DNA of 39,489 nt, taken from positions 1 to 39,489 of IMG/VR virus record IMGVR_UViG_3300050139_000359; one strand, given 5' to 3'. The notes beneath the pieces are model-generated. The model ran no database searches. It was not told the DNA's origin and saw only the letters and a program-made list of their open reading frames with translations. The stretch is from a virus. The position numbers were made by a program, and so were the translations under genes. Shown piece by piece: positions 6,466 through 14,850 of the stretch (the stretch's first letter is position 1; every line of letters starts with the position of its first letter).

Positions 6466-8991
6466 CTACTGGAAGGTAGTGGCGATGTGGTACAGGAACT
6501 TGGTGCTGACCGAACTCAGCGCCGACAGACTCGATACCTCGGTGAACTCAGCGTTTTCGCCAAGAAGGTAGTCACCGACCTCGAAGCCGCCGTTGTCCAG
6601 AAAGCTGCCGAAGCGCACCGAGGGATGAATGACGATGTTGCGGTAGTTCGACCAGTTGCCGGCGTTGTTGGCGATCACGGTCTGAAACGCGTTGCGCATC
6701 GCCGTCTGGTCGAGCATCGTGCCGCCGCGTGTATAGAAGCGGTCGATCCACAACACGTTGTGCCAGGCCCCGGTGGTCGGGTGCGGCACGAACCACCGGA
6801 TATCGTCGCCGTCCATGACGCAGTATTCCGTCACGCCGAGCAAAGCAGCCACTTGCTGCATCATGACGCGGGTCAGCGAAATCGTGATTTCACTGACCGG
6901 CACCCAGACAAGTTGCGAGCCGTTCCAAATCTGCTGCTCACCATTGATCTTTATCGGGGCTGACAGGCTGCCCCATCCCGAGTATCCGGGCCACGGCCGC
7001 TTGTGCCAGGGGTTCGACCAGTCGTACATATCGGTGTTGTAACCCGTGAAGAAATACGTCGCCGGGTTGATCGGCGTCTGGTAACTCGGCTTGGTGATCG
7101 AACGGTTGATCGATGCCAGCGCATTGGCTGACAGATTGAATTGACTCAGGACGTATTCGTAGTCGTAGCGGCCATCCGTGGCGAACTTCTTGATCGCCCC
7201 CCATTCCGTTTCGTACTGCGGTCCCCAATCCGCCAGATTCCAATACCAGCGCTGTGTGGCTTTTTTCGCGGGCAGATTCGTCGGCGTGGTCTCGGGTGCC
7301 GTAGGTGCCGTCAGAAACAGGCTGAAGGAAATATTGCACTGGCCGTTGTACATGCTGATGTAACTGCTGCCCCAGTTGCCATTCCAGCCGTAGTACGTGC
7401 TCAAAGGATGCAATGGGTAGGCATTCCAGTTCGCCATCCCGGAAATCGATACGGCACCGGCCAGATACTTCACTTCGCCCGGTTCCAGATGGACCCAGCA
7501 TTGCCAGCCGGACGCCTGGACGACGACACCGATGGCGAAGTCGTGGTTGTTGCCGACCTTCAGCACACAGCGGAAGGTTGTGATGTTCTTCATGTCGAAC
7601 ACCGCATCGAAGACGATGCCATTGGTGAGTACCGGGCTGCGCGTGTAGGTGTATTCGAACGGCGGGATGATGCCGTCGGTCATGCCCGGGGTATAGCCAA
7701 TCAAACTCGGCATGTGCGAAAGCCAAAGCGACTTCCACGTCATGCGTGTGTCGCCGCTGAGACCGAGCGCATTGCTGGTTACCTGACGCGAGTAGGTCTG
7801 ATAGCCATACGCCAGCAGGATGTAGCGCATCCGGTAGGTGCCGGTCGTCGGCAGTCCGATGGCACCCGGATCCAGCGTGTTGATCCAGTAAAACCAATCG
7901 ACGTTGTAATGCCGGATGACACCGCCAGCGTCGGGCGACATGTTCTCCCAGCCGCTGCCATTGGGCCACCAGCCGTAGCCCGGCATATACCCGGGCGCGT
8001 AGTTACCATGTACGCTGGTGCTGTAGATCTGGCCCGACTCGATGTGCAGGACTTCGATGGCCGCAGCGATATTGAAGAAGCCACCACCTTTCGAGACCTC
8101 GTAGCGCAGCGGCTGAGCCGGATCGATGCGATTAGCCAGTGCCGGCGGAATGGGCCGCTGCTGGAACCGCACCCAAAGATCAGCCAGTTTGTCGATGACC
8201 AGATGCAGGCCGCCAAGGAACTCATAGCCGTTGCCACCGGTAAAGCGCAGGGTGCGCTCGTAGTGGATGAAGTACGGATCGCCTGCCGGCAGGGGATTCG
8301 GCTGATCGCGCCATTCCCAGCGGAAGTTGCCGCCGCCAGGCCCGTGAATCACGTAGCCGAAGTCGATCGGCTCCATGAAGAGTTCGAGCGGTACCAGGGG
8401 TGGCGTACCACCCCCTGAACCACCACCACCGGATCCGCCACCTCCACCACCCGTGCCACCTCCACCCGAACCACCACCGGTGCTGCCGGTGCAGGCATAG
8501 GGATCGTTGTTGTTGCTGCCTGAACCGCTATTCGGATTGAACGGCACGTTCAAACGTGCGGCAAGGCCGGAATTTCCACTCGCGTCGGCATAGCCCAGTG
8601 CGCCGCCATCCAGCCGTGACGCTACCCGGATACTGAGTCCCGGCGTAGGCGTGTCGGTGACATAGCGTCGTGCTTCACAACTACCGACGGACTGACTGAT
8701 CGTGTTATTCAGTTCGGCGGTGACCTGGTCGTAATAGCGCCGGGCCAGCGGACTATGAGCCGGCATCGGCTGCATCCACCAGTAGTAGTTGCCGAACAGC
8801 CAGTAATAGTCGGTACTCGGCCAGTCAAAGATCCACCAGTCGCAGGGCCGCTGGCGATGCACTTCATCTTGCGCATCGGTCCAGGTACAGACGAAGTAGT
8901 TGAGTTTGAGGCCCTCTTTCAGGAGGGCGCGTACCGGGCCGCCAGACGTAACCGGGACTTCAGTCGATGCTTCCTTATCCGGGGCTTGCAT
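6466..8991 (-). CDS. Large aromatic-rich tail protein with poly-Gly/Ser linker
   Basis: 841 aa. The ATG overlaps the tape-measure stop (TGATG). The N-terminal domain (about 1-165) is extremely rich in Trp/Tyr (CDWWIFDWPSTDYYWLFGNY). A natural Gly/Ser linker (about 171-196, encoded near 8478-8406) separates it from a 640-aa beta-rich domain that is also Trp- and Tyr-rich. The layout suggests an anchoring domain, a flexible hinge, and a host-binding or tip domain. No family recognised. It directly follows the tape measure, so it takes the place of the lambda M/L/K region. Confidence 0.7.
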   Translation of the reverse strand: MQAPDKEASTEVPVTSGGPVRALLKEGLKLNYFVCTWTDAQDEVHRQRPCDWWIFDWPSTDYYWLFGNYYWWMQPMPAHSPLARRYYDQVTAELNNTISQSVGSCEARRYVTDTPTPGLSIRVASRLDGGALGYADASGNSGLAARLNVPFNPNSGSGSNNNDPYACTGSTGGGSGGGGTGGGGGGSGGGGSGGGTPPLVPLELFMEPIDFGYVIHGPGGGNFRWEWRDQPNPLPAGDPYFIHYERTLRFTGGNGYEFLGGLHLVIDKLADLWVRFQQRPIPPALANRIDPAQPLRYEVSKGGGFFNIAAAIEVLHIESGQIYSTSVHGNYAPGYMPGYGWWPNGSGWENMSPDAGGVIRHYNVDWFYWINTLDPGAIGLPTTGTYRMRYILLAYGYQTYSRQVTSNALGLSGDTRMTWKSLWLSHMPSLIGYTPGMTDGIIPPFEYTYTRSPVLTNGIVFDAVFDMKNITTFRCVLKVGNNHDFAIGVVVQASGWQCWVHLEPGEVKYLAGAVSISGMANWNAYPLHPLSTYYGWNGNWGSSYISMYNGQCNISFSLFLTAPTAPETTPTNLPAKKATQRWYWNLADWGPQYETEWGAIKKFATDGRYDYEYVLSQFNLSANALASINRSITKPSYQTPINPATYFFTGYNTDMYDWSNPWHKRPWPGYSGWGSLSAPIKINGEQQIWNGSQLVWVPVSEITISLTRVMMQQVAALLGVTEYCVMDGDDIRWFVPHPTTGAWHNVLWIDRFYTRGGTMLDQTAMRNAFQTVIANNAGNWSNYRNIVIHPSVRFGSFLDNGGFEVGDYLLGENAEFTEVSSLSALSSVSTKFLYHIATTFQ
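8406..8478 (-). repeat. Low-complexity Gly/Ser-linker coding stretch
   Basis: On the plus strand this reads as tandem ccacc/ccaccacc units; on the coding strand it is GGN/AGY-rich and encodes a run of Gly with scattered Ser and Thr inside the 841-aa tail protein. Such repeats can change length by slippage. Confidence 0.7.
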
Positions 8992-11960
8992 CACGCCCCC
9001 CGCGACAGTTCGCGCAGGGCCTGCGCCAACTGCATGGCCGTCTGGCGCGAGGACTGCACGGTGTGCGTCTTGCCACCGACGTTGAAGCGCAGATCAATCA
9101 CATCCCGGGTCGGCTCTCCCGAGTCACCCGCCATCATGGCTACCTGGCTGACCGTATTTCCCACCGCGCCACCCAGCGCGAAACGCGCCACGTTGGGAAC
9201 AGGCGGAAGGAAGCCTGCATTGAGCGACGCAAAGAAACTCTCGCCAAATTTGCGCACGCTGGCGGCACGGATGACGAATTCACCATGCGACAGCAAAGCC
9301 GGTACCGAGTCAGAGGTCTCCGTACCGGGCCCGGTAATTCGCCCGGTCATGCGGCGAAAGCCTGTCGCGATCGCTTGACCACCCTCGGCCAGTTTCTGGA
9401 TCAGGCCACCTTGGGCATTGGTATAGACCTTGGTGACGTAGATCGTGTGGTTGCTCGACGTCGGCCGCAGCAGTTCCGACACCGCCGCCCGGTACTGGTT
9501 GAGATCCGGCTGGACGGTGTGCGTGGCCGAGGTCGGGGCCGACAAGACCGTCTTGGCATCCTGCGCAAACGACGCCAGTTGCTGGCGGGGTTGATCGAAG
9601 GAGACGGTGGCCGGAATGTCGACCTTGGCGCTGGCCAGCGTGCTTTTGAGTTGATCGATGTCCGCGATTGCCTTGCTGGTGTCGGCTTCGACCTTGGCCA
9701 GCAGTTCCAGATTGTCGGCGTCGGACTTGAGCTTTTCCAGGGAGGCTTGAGCTTCCTTGGTATCGGCCTGGATCTTCGCCACCAGTTCCAGTGCCTCGGT
9801 CAGCGCCTTGATTTTCTCGATGCCGGTCTTGGCGGCTTCGATGTCGACGTCGAGTTTGAGTTTGTCCTGAGCGAGCAGTTGCTGGCGCAGTTTGTCGAGC
9901 TCATCGGACACAGACGCCAGCGCACGCTTGGCTTCGTCAGCCCCCTGTCCGGCAGCCGTGGCGGCCTGCTTGTGCGCATCACCCAAACCTTTGAGCGCCG
10001 CATCGGCAATGCCGGCGGCCTCCTTGATTTCACCAATGGCAGTTGCGGCAGCCTGGCCTTCTGACACCACGGTCTGGGTGACCGTCTTGCCGTTCTGCTC
10101 GACCTGCTTGGTTACGGCAGAGGCGGTGCGTTCGGCCAGGGAGATCGCTTCCTCGGCGAGTTTCTTGGCCTGGTCGTAGTTGCCTGCCGCGAGCGCGGCA
10201 CGGGCTTGTGCCTGCTTCTCGTCGATCTGGCGCAGCCGGTCCTGATAGGCCGCGTACTCGTCCATGCCCTTGCGGGATAGTTCGCGAATGCGGTCTTCAA
10301 CCGACATGCGCAGGTTGAGCCGGGCTTCATCGGCTGCCTTGGCCGCCTGCAGGTGGCGCTGCTCCTCCGCAATCAACCGGTCGACGGTGGCGCGGTAGGC
10401 CGACTCCAATTGGCTGTAGATGGCGATGCGTGCTTCAACCGCTTGCCGCTCGATCGCCTGCACATCCTGACCGGCGGCACGGGCCAGTGCCACGGCCTGC
10501 CCATAGGAGGCCTTCCAGGCCGACTCCATCTGCTTCGCACCCGCCTCGACGGCTGCGAGCTTTTCGCGTTCGGCGGTCAGAAGATTCTGTGCCGACTCGC
10601 GAATCGCTGCCGACTCTGAGCGAGCCGCATTCTGCGCCGCCGCTTCCTGCCGCTTGTAGTTCGCTTCGATCTCACTGACGCGGGCATCCCAGATCGCCTT
10701 GATATCGGCGGCGACCTGCTTGTAGCTGGCCGAGAGTTGCTTGACTGTCTCTGCCGCCTTCTTGGTTTCGGCCTCGAGTGCCTGCCGGATCGCTTCGCCA
10801 GCCTGAGTAGCTGCCCCCTGAATCGCGCGCAGTGCATCGGCCGTGGCCGGGAGTGACGACTTCAGGCGTTCGGCGGCTTGTGCCGCCAGCATCATCTGGG
10901 TTTTGACGCTCAAGGTGCCGGTATTGGCCAGTTCTTCCATCGCCGCCGTCAGTTGTTGCAACTGCTGACGTTGCCGATTCAGATCGTCGATGGCCTTGTT
11001 GGTCGCCCGGATGTCCTCGACCATCTTGAGGATGCCCCGGCCCATCTCCCAGACGGCCACGGCAGCCAGCACCGGCAGAAAGCGCATCAGGACGGCCTTC
11101 AGCGCCGTTATCACGCCACCCAGTGCCGCGACCGCCGCCACACCGCGCACGGCCAGCACCGTGACGATCACTTCACCCAGCACGCGCAGCACGGTCATGA
11201 TTTCTTCGCCGTGACTGGCGATCTTCACAAGGCCATCAGCCAGAGACTGCAAGGCCGGCAACGCCGCCTCGGCGACCTTCATGGCGATGGCTGACAGTGC
11301 CTGCTTGACCGTGTCGAGCGTGTCGTTGAACTTCTCGGCGGCCTTGGCGGTGTCGCCGCTGATCTCAAGGCCGAGTTCCTTGAACTTCTGCTTAAGTTCC
11401 TCGATGCCGGCCCGCCCTTGGTTGAGGAACGGAATCAGCTCGACACCACTTTTGCCGAAGAGCTTCACCGCAAGTGCCGATTTCTCGGCACCATCCGGCA
11501 TGGCGGCAAAGGCATCGGCCAGATCGAGCAGCACATCTTCGGTCGGACGCAGTTGCCCGGCAGCATCCTTGACTGACACGCCGAGCCGGCTGAAGACTTC
11601 GATTTGTTCCTTGGAGCCACCGGCCGCCGCGACCATCGCGGTCGCCAGTTTCTGCATGCCCTTCGCCAGTCCCTCCAGCGACACACCCGATTGCTCGGCG
11701 ATGGGCTTCAGGAGCGACAGCGATTCGACCGAGATCCCGGTCTTCTGCGACAGCTTGGAGAGATTGTCAGCGGTATCCAGCGCGGCCTTGCCGGCAGCGA
11801 CCAGGGCGCCGAGCGACAGCGCCGCACCCAGTCCGGCCAGCACGCCATTGACCTTGCTGGCGGCCGACGAGAGACCCTCGAGATTGGCCTTGACCTGGGC
11901 GAGCGCCGACCGGGTCTGGTCAACGGCAGTAATCAGGATCTGGGCGCGGTCAGAGGCCAT
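8991..11960 (-). CDS. Tail tape measure protein
   Basis: 989 aa. The N-terminal part has the typical tape-measure opening (SDRAQILITAVDQTRSALAQ, then long Ala/Lys-rich helices), with hydrophobic patches around 45-60 and a longer one around 255-310 that may be membrane-inserting. The central 400 residues are coiled coil rich in Ala, Glu, Gln and Lys. The C-terminal part ends in a small conserved-looking domain with GPGTETSDSVPALLSHGEFV, a motif common near the C-terminus of these proteins. It sets tail length and helps DNA delivery. It overlaps the upstream gene by 11 bases. It is the longest gene in the window, as expected. Confidence 0.93.
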   Translation of the reverse strand: MASDRAQILITAVDQTRSALAQVKANLEGLSSAASKVNGVLAGLGAALSLGALVAAGKAALDTADNLSKLSQKTGISVESLSLLKPIAEQSGVSLEGLAKGMQKLATAMVAAAGGSKEQIEVFSRLGVSVKDAAGQLRPTEDVLLDLADAFAAMPDGAEKSALAVKLFGKSGVELIPFLNQGRAGIEELKQKFKELGLEISGDTAKAAEKFNDTLDTVKQALSAIAMKVAEAALPALQSLADGLVKIASHGEEIMTVLRVLGEVIVTVLAVRGVAAVAALGGVITALKAVLMRFLPVLAAVAVWEMGRGILKMVEDIRATNKAIDDLNRQRQQLQQLTAAMEELANTGTLSVKTQMMLAAQAAERLKSSLPATADALRAIQGAATQAGEAIRQALEAETKKAAETVKQLSASYKQVAADIKAIWDARVSEIEANYKRQEAAAQNAARSESAAIRESAQNLLTAEREKLAAVEAGAKQMESAWKASYGQAVALARAAGQDVQAIERQAVEARIAIYSQLESAYRATVDRLIAEEQRHLQAAKAADEARLNLRMSVEDRIRELSRKGMDEYAAYQDRLRQIDEKQAQARAALAAGNYDQAKKLAEEAISLAERTASAVTKQVEQNGKTVTQTVVSEGQAAATAIGEIKEAAGIADAALKGLGDAHKQAATAAGQGADEAKRALASVSDELDKLRQQLLAQDKLKLDVDIEAAKTGIEKIKALTEALELVAKIQADTKEAQASLEKLKSDADNLELLAKVEADTSKAIADIDQLKSTLASAKVDIPATVSFDQPRQQLASFAQDAKTVLSAPTSATHTVQPDLNQYRAAVSELLRPTSSNHTIYVTKVYTNAQGGLIQKLAEGGQAIATGFRRMTGRITGPGTETSDSVPALLSHGEFVIRAASVRKFGESFFASLNAGFLPPVPNVARFALGGAVGNTVSQVAMMAGDSGEPTRDVIDLRFNVGGKTHTVQSSRQTAMQLAQALRELSRGA

Positions 11961-12603
11961 GGGTGTTCAACTGCTGAAGGATGGAGGCGGACAATTTCGG
12001 TAGTTGTGAACGGACAATACCGGGCAGATCCAGCCGGCCACGCAAGGTGACCGTTGGGACCAGCACGGCAATCGGAATCTCCTGGCCACGTTTGATGGAC
12101 TTGGCACCGGTACGACCACGCTCGGCCCGTTTGAAGCGGCGCAGTTCGGCGGTGTTTTCTTTGATGACTTCCGCCATCAGGATCACCTTGCCGTTCTTCT
12201 GGATGAAGAAGGCGTTACCGGTGCGCATCAGGCCATCGATCACGCGGCGGAAGGCTTTGCGACCCAGACGCTGATGTTCCGGCAGCAAGGGAATCAGCAT
12301 CCGGCCAGCAATCGTGCCGCCCCGCATATGAATGCCGAGCCAGGGAATCTTCGAGCCGATCAGCAGTGCCGGAAACTTCTCCGGGCTGCCAGCGTAGAGC
12401 TTGTGCCGCATTGACCTGACGAAGCCGACCTTCCTGACCTTGAAAGCGGCTTGCATGCGCGACTGCACGGTTTGCGCGATCTCCTTGCCAGCGGACTTCA
12501 TGCCGGCTTCCACCGCCTTGCGGATCGCCCGGCGTTTCTCGGGGATCCAGCTATCGAGCCGCTTCGGATCGAGTAATCCGGAGGTGGTCAGCGATAGCTT
12601 CAT
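11950..12603 (-). CDS. Phage tail assembly protein (DUF6441-like)
   Basis: 217 aa, basic. The beginning (MKLSLTTSGLLDPKRLDSW, then EKRRAIRKAVEAGMKSAGKEI) matches my memory of DUF6441, a phage family encoded between the tail chaperones and the tape measure. The start is embedded in the stop of the frameshift-extended chaperone (ATGA), which supports the reality of that extension. Role unknown; perhaps tail completion or HK97 gp10-like. Confidence 0.7.
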   Translation of the reverse strand: MKLSLTTSGLLDPKRLDSWIPEKRRAIRKAVEAGMKSAGKEIAQTVQSRMQAAFKVRKVGFVRSMRHKLYAGSPEKFPALLIGSKIPWLGIHMRGGTIAGRMLIPLLPEHQRLGRKAFRRVIDGLMRTGNAFFIQKNGKVILMAEVIKENTAELRRFKRAERGRTGAKSIKRGQEIPIAVLVPTVTLRGRLDLPGIVRSQLPKLSASILQQLNTHGL

Positions 12604-13171
12604 GGGTTGAGTTCCTTGAGCAAGGACTTGATCTCGGCACTGCCGCCGTGGGTGGCTGTCACCAGCAAGGCAAAGTGGGCTGCGAGTTGGACCCGGTCAG
12701 CCCGATCTGCGGCTGCGAGGAATGCGCTGACCTGAGCCAGCGTGTAGTTCAGGAGGTCGGCGTAGTGATGTCCGGCCCCGAGGAGCCGGGTGATGGCATC
12801 GCCCCAGGGATCACCGTCGTGATTTGCTGACTCACCCGGGTGATTTCCGGGACCACGCGCTGGATAAAAAAATCGGCATTGGCCCCGAAGATTGCTTCGG
12901 CCAGACGAATGGCCTCATCGATCGCCAGCGCGGCCACCCAGTCGGGCGGACGCCGACAGGCAATGGCGAGTGCCAGAATGACCGATTCACCATCTTCCGA
13001 GAGCAAACGCAGCCAGTCCGGATCGGACGTGACTTTGCTGGCGATAGAACGAACCGCCCGGGCGAAGGCCGGCAGTTCGCCGACCTTGAGTGGGCTGATT
13101 TCCAGGGTTTCGCCGGCAATGACCAGCGGCTCAGGTACGGGCGGCAGCGCTGCGAGGGTATTTTCTGTCAT
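12600..13171 (-). CDS. Tail assembly chaperone, long form by -1 frameshift (gpGT-like)
   Basis: The 140-aa chaperone frame (stop at 12749) contains the heptamer T TTT TTT (12872-12866) in the exact phase needed for a -1 slip (Ala-Asp-Phe-Phe). After the slip the -1 frame stays open for 88 codons, to a TGA at 12602-12600 that overlaps the next gene's ATG. Its product (about 190 aa in total) continues as YPARGPGNHPGESANHDGDP, followed by a helical domain ending LLKELNP. No ATG was found in that frame after the slip, so it has no evident start of its own. This matches the lambda G/GT arrangement, in which the two forms bind tail tube and tape measure during assembly. Confidence 0.8.
12749..13171 (-). 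CDS. Tail assembly chaperone, short form (gpG-like)
   Basis: 140 aa, acidic/helical, located between the tail tube and the tape measure, the invariable place of this chaperone. The helical core (VGELPAFARAVRSIASKV, then WVAALAIDEAIRLAEAIFG) resembles the DUF6631-type chaperones of proteobacterial siphophages. Zero-frame translation ends at 12749 with a Pro/Ser/Thr-rich tail. A fraction of ribosomes is predicted to shift at the T7 run at 12872-12866. Confidence 0.85.
   Translation of the reverse strand: MTENTLAALPPVPEPLVIAGETLEISPLKVGELPAFARAVRSIASKVTSDPDWLRLLSEDGESVILALAIACRRPPDWVAALAIDEAIRLAEAIFGANADFFIQRVVPEITRVSQQITTVIPGAMPSPGSSGPDITTPTS
12866..12872 (-). promoter_or_regulatory. -1 ribosomal frameshift heptamer T TTT TTT
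   Basis: Seven consecutive T on the minus strand, with the first T in the third position of the GAT codon at 12874-12872 (counted from the ATG at 13171). It is the canonical X XXY YYZ arrangement for tandem tRNA slippage. I did not identify a clear downstream pseudoknot. See the finding for the open -1 frame. Confidence 0.8.
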
Positions 13172-13176
13172 GGCGC

Positions 13177-13932
13177 TTAACCCAACTGGACGATGCGACC
13201 AAACTGGCCGAGCACCGCGTCGTATGGTTTGGACGAATCCGCCAGCAGAGAGCCTTCCATTTCGAACTTGTTGAGATCGTTCGAGATGATGTCGAACTTC
13301 TTCAGAGGATCGAAGGCGACGCGGTACAACTCGATCAGCACCTTGGCATTGCTGGCCGCCGTATTGACGCCTTCGAGACGCAGGAAGCGTTCCGGTAAGG
13401 GCTGCGTGAAGATGCCGATCTCGGTCACTGCACCGTAGGTGTAGCTGGCCTTGAAAGGAGCCGTCAGACCCGTCACATCAAGGAACTGGATGGCACCGAA
13501 ATCCACGTCCGCCGTGTAGTGCGTGCCCAGCGTCAGGGTGGCCGGCGTGCCCGCTGAATCGACAATCGACAAGGCCGAGACCTTGGGATGGGCGAGGAAG
13601 TAGCGGTCGCCAACCACCGGGGTGGCACCGCCGATGGTTTCGTTGGTGACGCTGCCGCCCGTGCCAGTTTCGTGATTGCCGTAAAGGGCCAGGGCGAGGT
13701 TTTCTTTGGTGAATTCTTCGATGGTCAGTGCGACGGTGGCGGACTTCTGTTTCACCAGGCGCAGATCGACGGCGCGCTGGCCGGTCTGGCTTTCGTAGTG
13801 CTCGATGACGTCCGTCTTGAGCGATAAGGACAGATCAGCCACGTTGCCCGGCGTGCGAACATTGATCGGTTCGCCATTGACGTTGCGTTCGCCGAGATAG
13901 ACCCGGCCTTGGAAGCTTGCGTAGTAGGACAT
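13177..13932 (-). CDS. Major tail (tube) protein
   Basis: 251 aa, beta-rich (RVYLGERNVNGEPINVRTPG, then DVIEHYESQTGQRAVDLRL), in the expected place between connector genes and chaperone. It would polymerise into the tail tube. The C-terminal 30 residues (KKFDIISNDLNKFEMEGSL) have the look of the conserved end of proteobacterial tail tube proteins. It is preceded by a small gene for a possible connector accessory. Confidence 0.82.
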   Translation of the reverse strand: MSYYASFQGRVYLGERNVNGEPINVRTPGNVADLSLSLKTDVIEHYESQTGQRAVDLRLVKQKSATVALTIEEFTKENLALALYGNHETGTGGSVTNETIGGATPVVGDRYFLAHPKVSALSIVDSAGTPATLTLGTHYTADVDFGAIQFLDVTGLTAPFKASYTYGAVTEIGIFTQPLPERFLRLEGVNTAASNAKVLIELYRVAFDPLKKFDIISNDLNKFEMEGSLLADSSKPYDAVLGQFGRIVQLG

Positions 13933-13938
13933 GGTGAA

Positions 13939-14139
13939 TTACTCCTTGGGGGTCTTAGCGGAACGGGGTTTGATAGGCTCCACCGGATCGGCAACGGGCA
14001 CGGGGTCGCTGTTGGCAGGAGTACCGATATCGCGTTCGGTGAGCCAACGGGCTGTGTGGTCATCGACGTCGATGACATGACCGGGGGGATAGGCCACACC
14101 GGCATGGGTGTGGGTGACTTTGAGTCGTAGGTTGGGCAT
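13939..14139 (-). CDS. Small connector-region protein
   Basis: 66 aa. The start at 14139 is chosen because AAGGAGG lies just upstream; a longer frame to 14208 runs into the previous gene. The domain (LRLKVTHTHAGVAYPPGHV, then DDHTARWLTERDIGTP) is a short beta-unit of a type common in phage connector regions (DUF7210-like in style), followed by a Pro/Lys tail. Function unknown. Confidence 0.7.
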   Translation of the reverse strand: MPNLRLKVTHTHAGVAYPPGHVIDVDDHTARWLTERDIGTPANSDPVPVADPVEPIKPRSAKTPKE

Positions 14140-14140
14140 C

Positions 14141-14569
14141 TCAGCCTCCTTGAGAAATGTCTGAAACGAGGGTTCGGTAGGTGATGCGATAGAACGCCGG
14201 GATGGCAATGGCTTCGACGTCGGCGTCTTCAGCCTGGTAGTCCGCCTCCATCTCGGCCAGACTCAAGGCGAGTCCGCCGAGCGTGGTGTCTGTCAGCAGC
14301 GCCAGATGCGCACGGCACAACAGATCGTCGGCCACGGCATAGCCATCGGTCGGGTCGCGGGCGTATCCGGTTAGACGGATCACCAGTTCACGTTCCATCC
14401 GGTCGTTACTGCGCTTGACCGGTGCGTCCGAGACGATGACAAGGATGAGTACCGGCGTTTGGTCACGGGCAATCGCGGTAGTGGGTTGCCGCAGCACCGA
14501 TGCTGGTGCGACGGCCGTCTGGCAGCAACCCATGACCGCCCGGATCAACAACTCCCGCCGCGAATTCAT
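14141..14569 (-). CDS. Tail terminator/completion-like protein
   Basis: 142 aa. Alternating alpha/beta pattern (RELLIRAVMGCCQTAV, RELVIRLTGYARDPTDGY, YRITYRTLVSDIS) resembling tail terminator proteins of the gpU type, which cap the tail tube. It starts in the stop of the preceding head-tail connector gene (ATGA) and comes before the tail tube gene. The assignment rests on position and fold style. Confidence 0.65.
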   Translation of the reverse strand: MNSRRELLIRAVMGCCQTAVAPASVLRQPTTAIARDQTPVLILVIVSDAPVKRSNDRMERELVIRLTGYARDPTDGYAVADDLLCRAHLALLTDTTLGGLALSLAEMEADYQAEDADVEAIAIPAFYRITYRTLVSDISQGG

Positions 14570-14850
14570 GACAACCTCGTGAGTGTTGCCCGAGCCTCCG
14601 AGCCATCGCCCACCAGTCGCACCTCACGGACGCGATAGCTCACACCGCCGATGACGAGTTCGTGCCCCGAGTCCAGCATGACGTCGCTGGCCGGGTAGCG
14701 AATCGCATAGTCGGAACTCAAGCCCAGGCCATCCAGCACCTCGGCATCGGGAGCACGGAAATCCACCAGCACTTCCGTACTCCCGATCACCGCAGGCGTC
14801 AGCAACCCGGCCCGGCCGGCGGCCGCGTAGAGGTCTGTCAGCGAGACCAT
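14566..14850 (-). CDS. Head-tail connector protein
   Basis: 94 aa, starting at the ATG that overlaps the capsid gene's stop (TGATG at 14852-14848). A longer reading of this frame through the capsid gene is a shadow. The fold is beta-rich (GSTEVLVDFRAPDAEVL, VIGGVSYRVREVRLVGDG), as in lambda gpFII-like stoppers or other small adaptors. Function inferred from position. Confidence 0.72.
   Translation of the reverse strand: MVSLTDLYAAAGRAGLLTPAVIGSTEVLVDFRAPDAEVLDGLGLSSDYAIRYPASDVMLDSGHELVIGGVSYRVREVRLVGDGSEARATLTRLS

Noticed and set aside
7141-8418. Long plus-strand open frame (425 codons)
   Set aside because: Lies entirely antisense to the 841-aa tail protein, Arg/His/Val-rich shadow composition, no ribosome site; GC-rich antisense artefact.
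12832-13119. Third frame inside the chaperone gene (95 codons)
   Set aside because: It is the +1 frame, Ser/Arg/Pro-rich and without a link to the next gene; the slippery site leads into the -1 frame.
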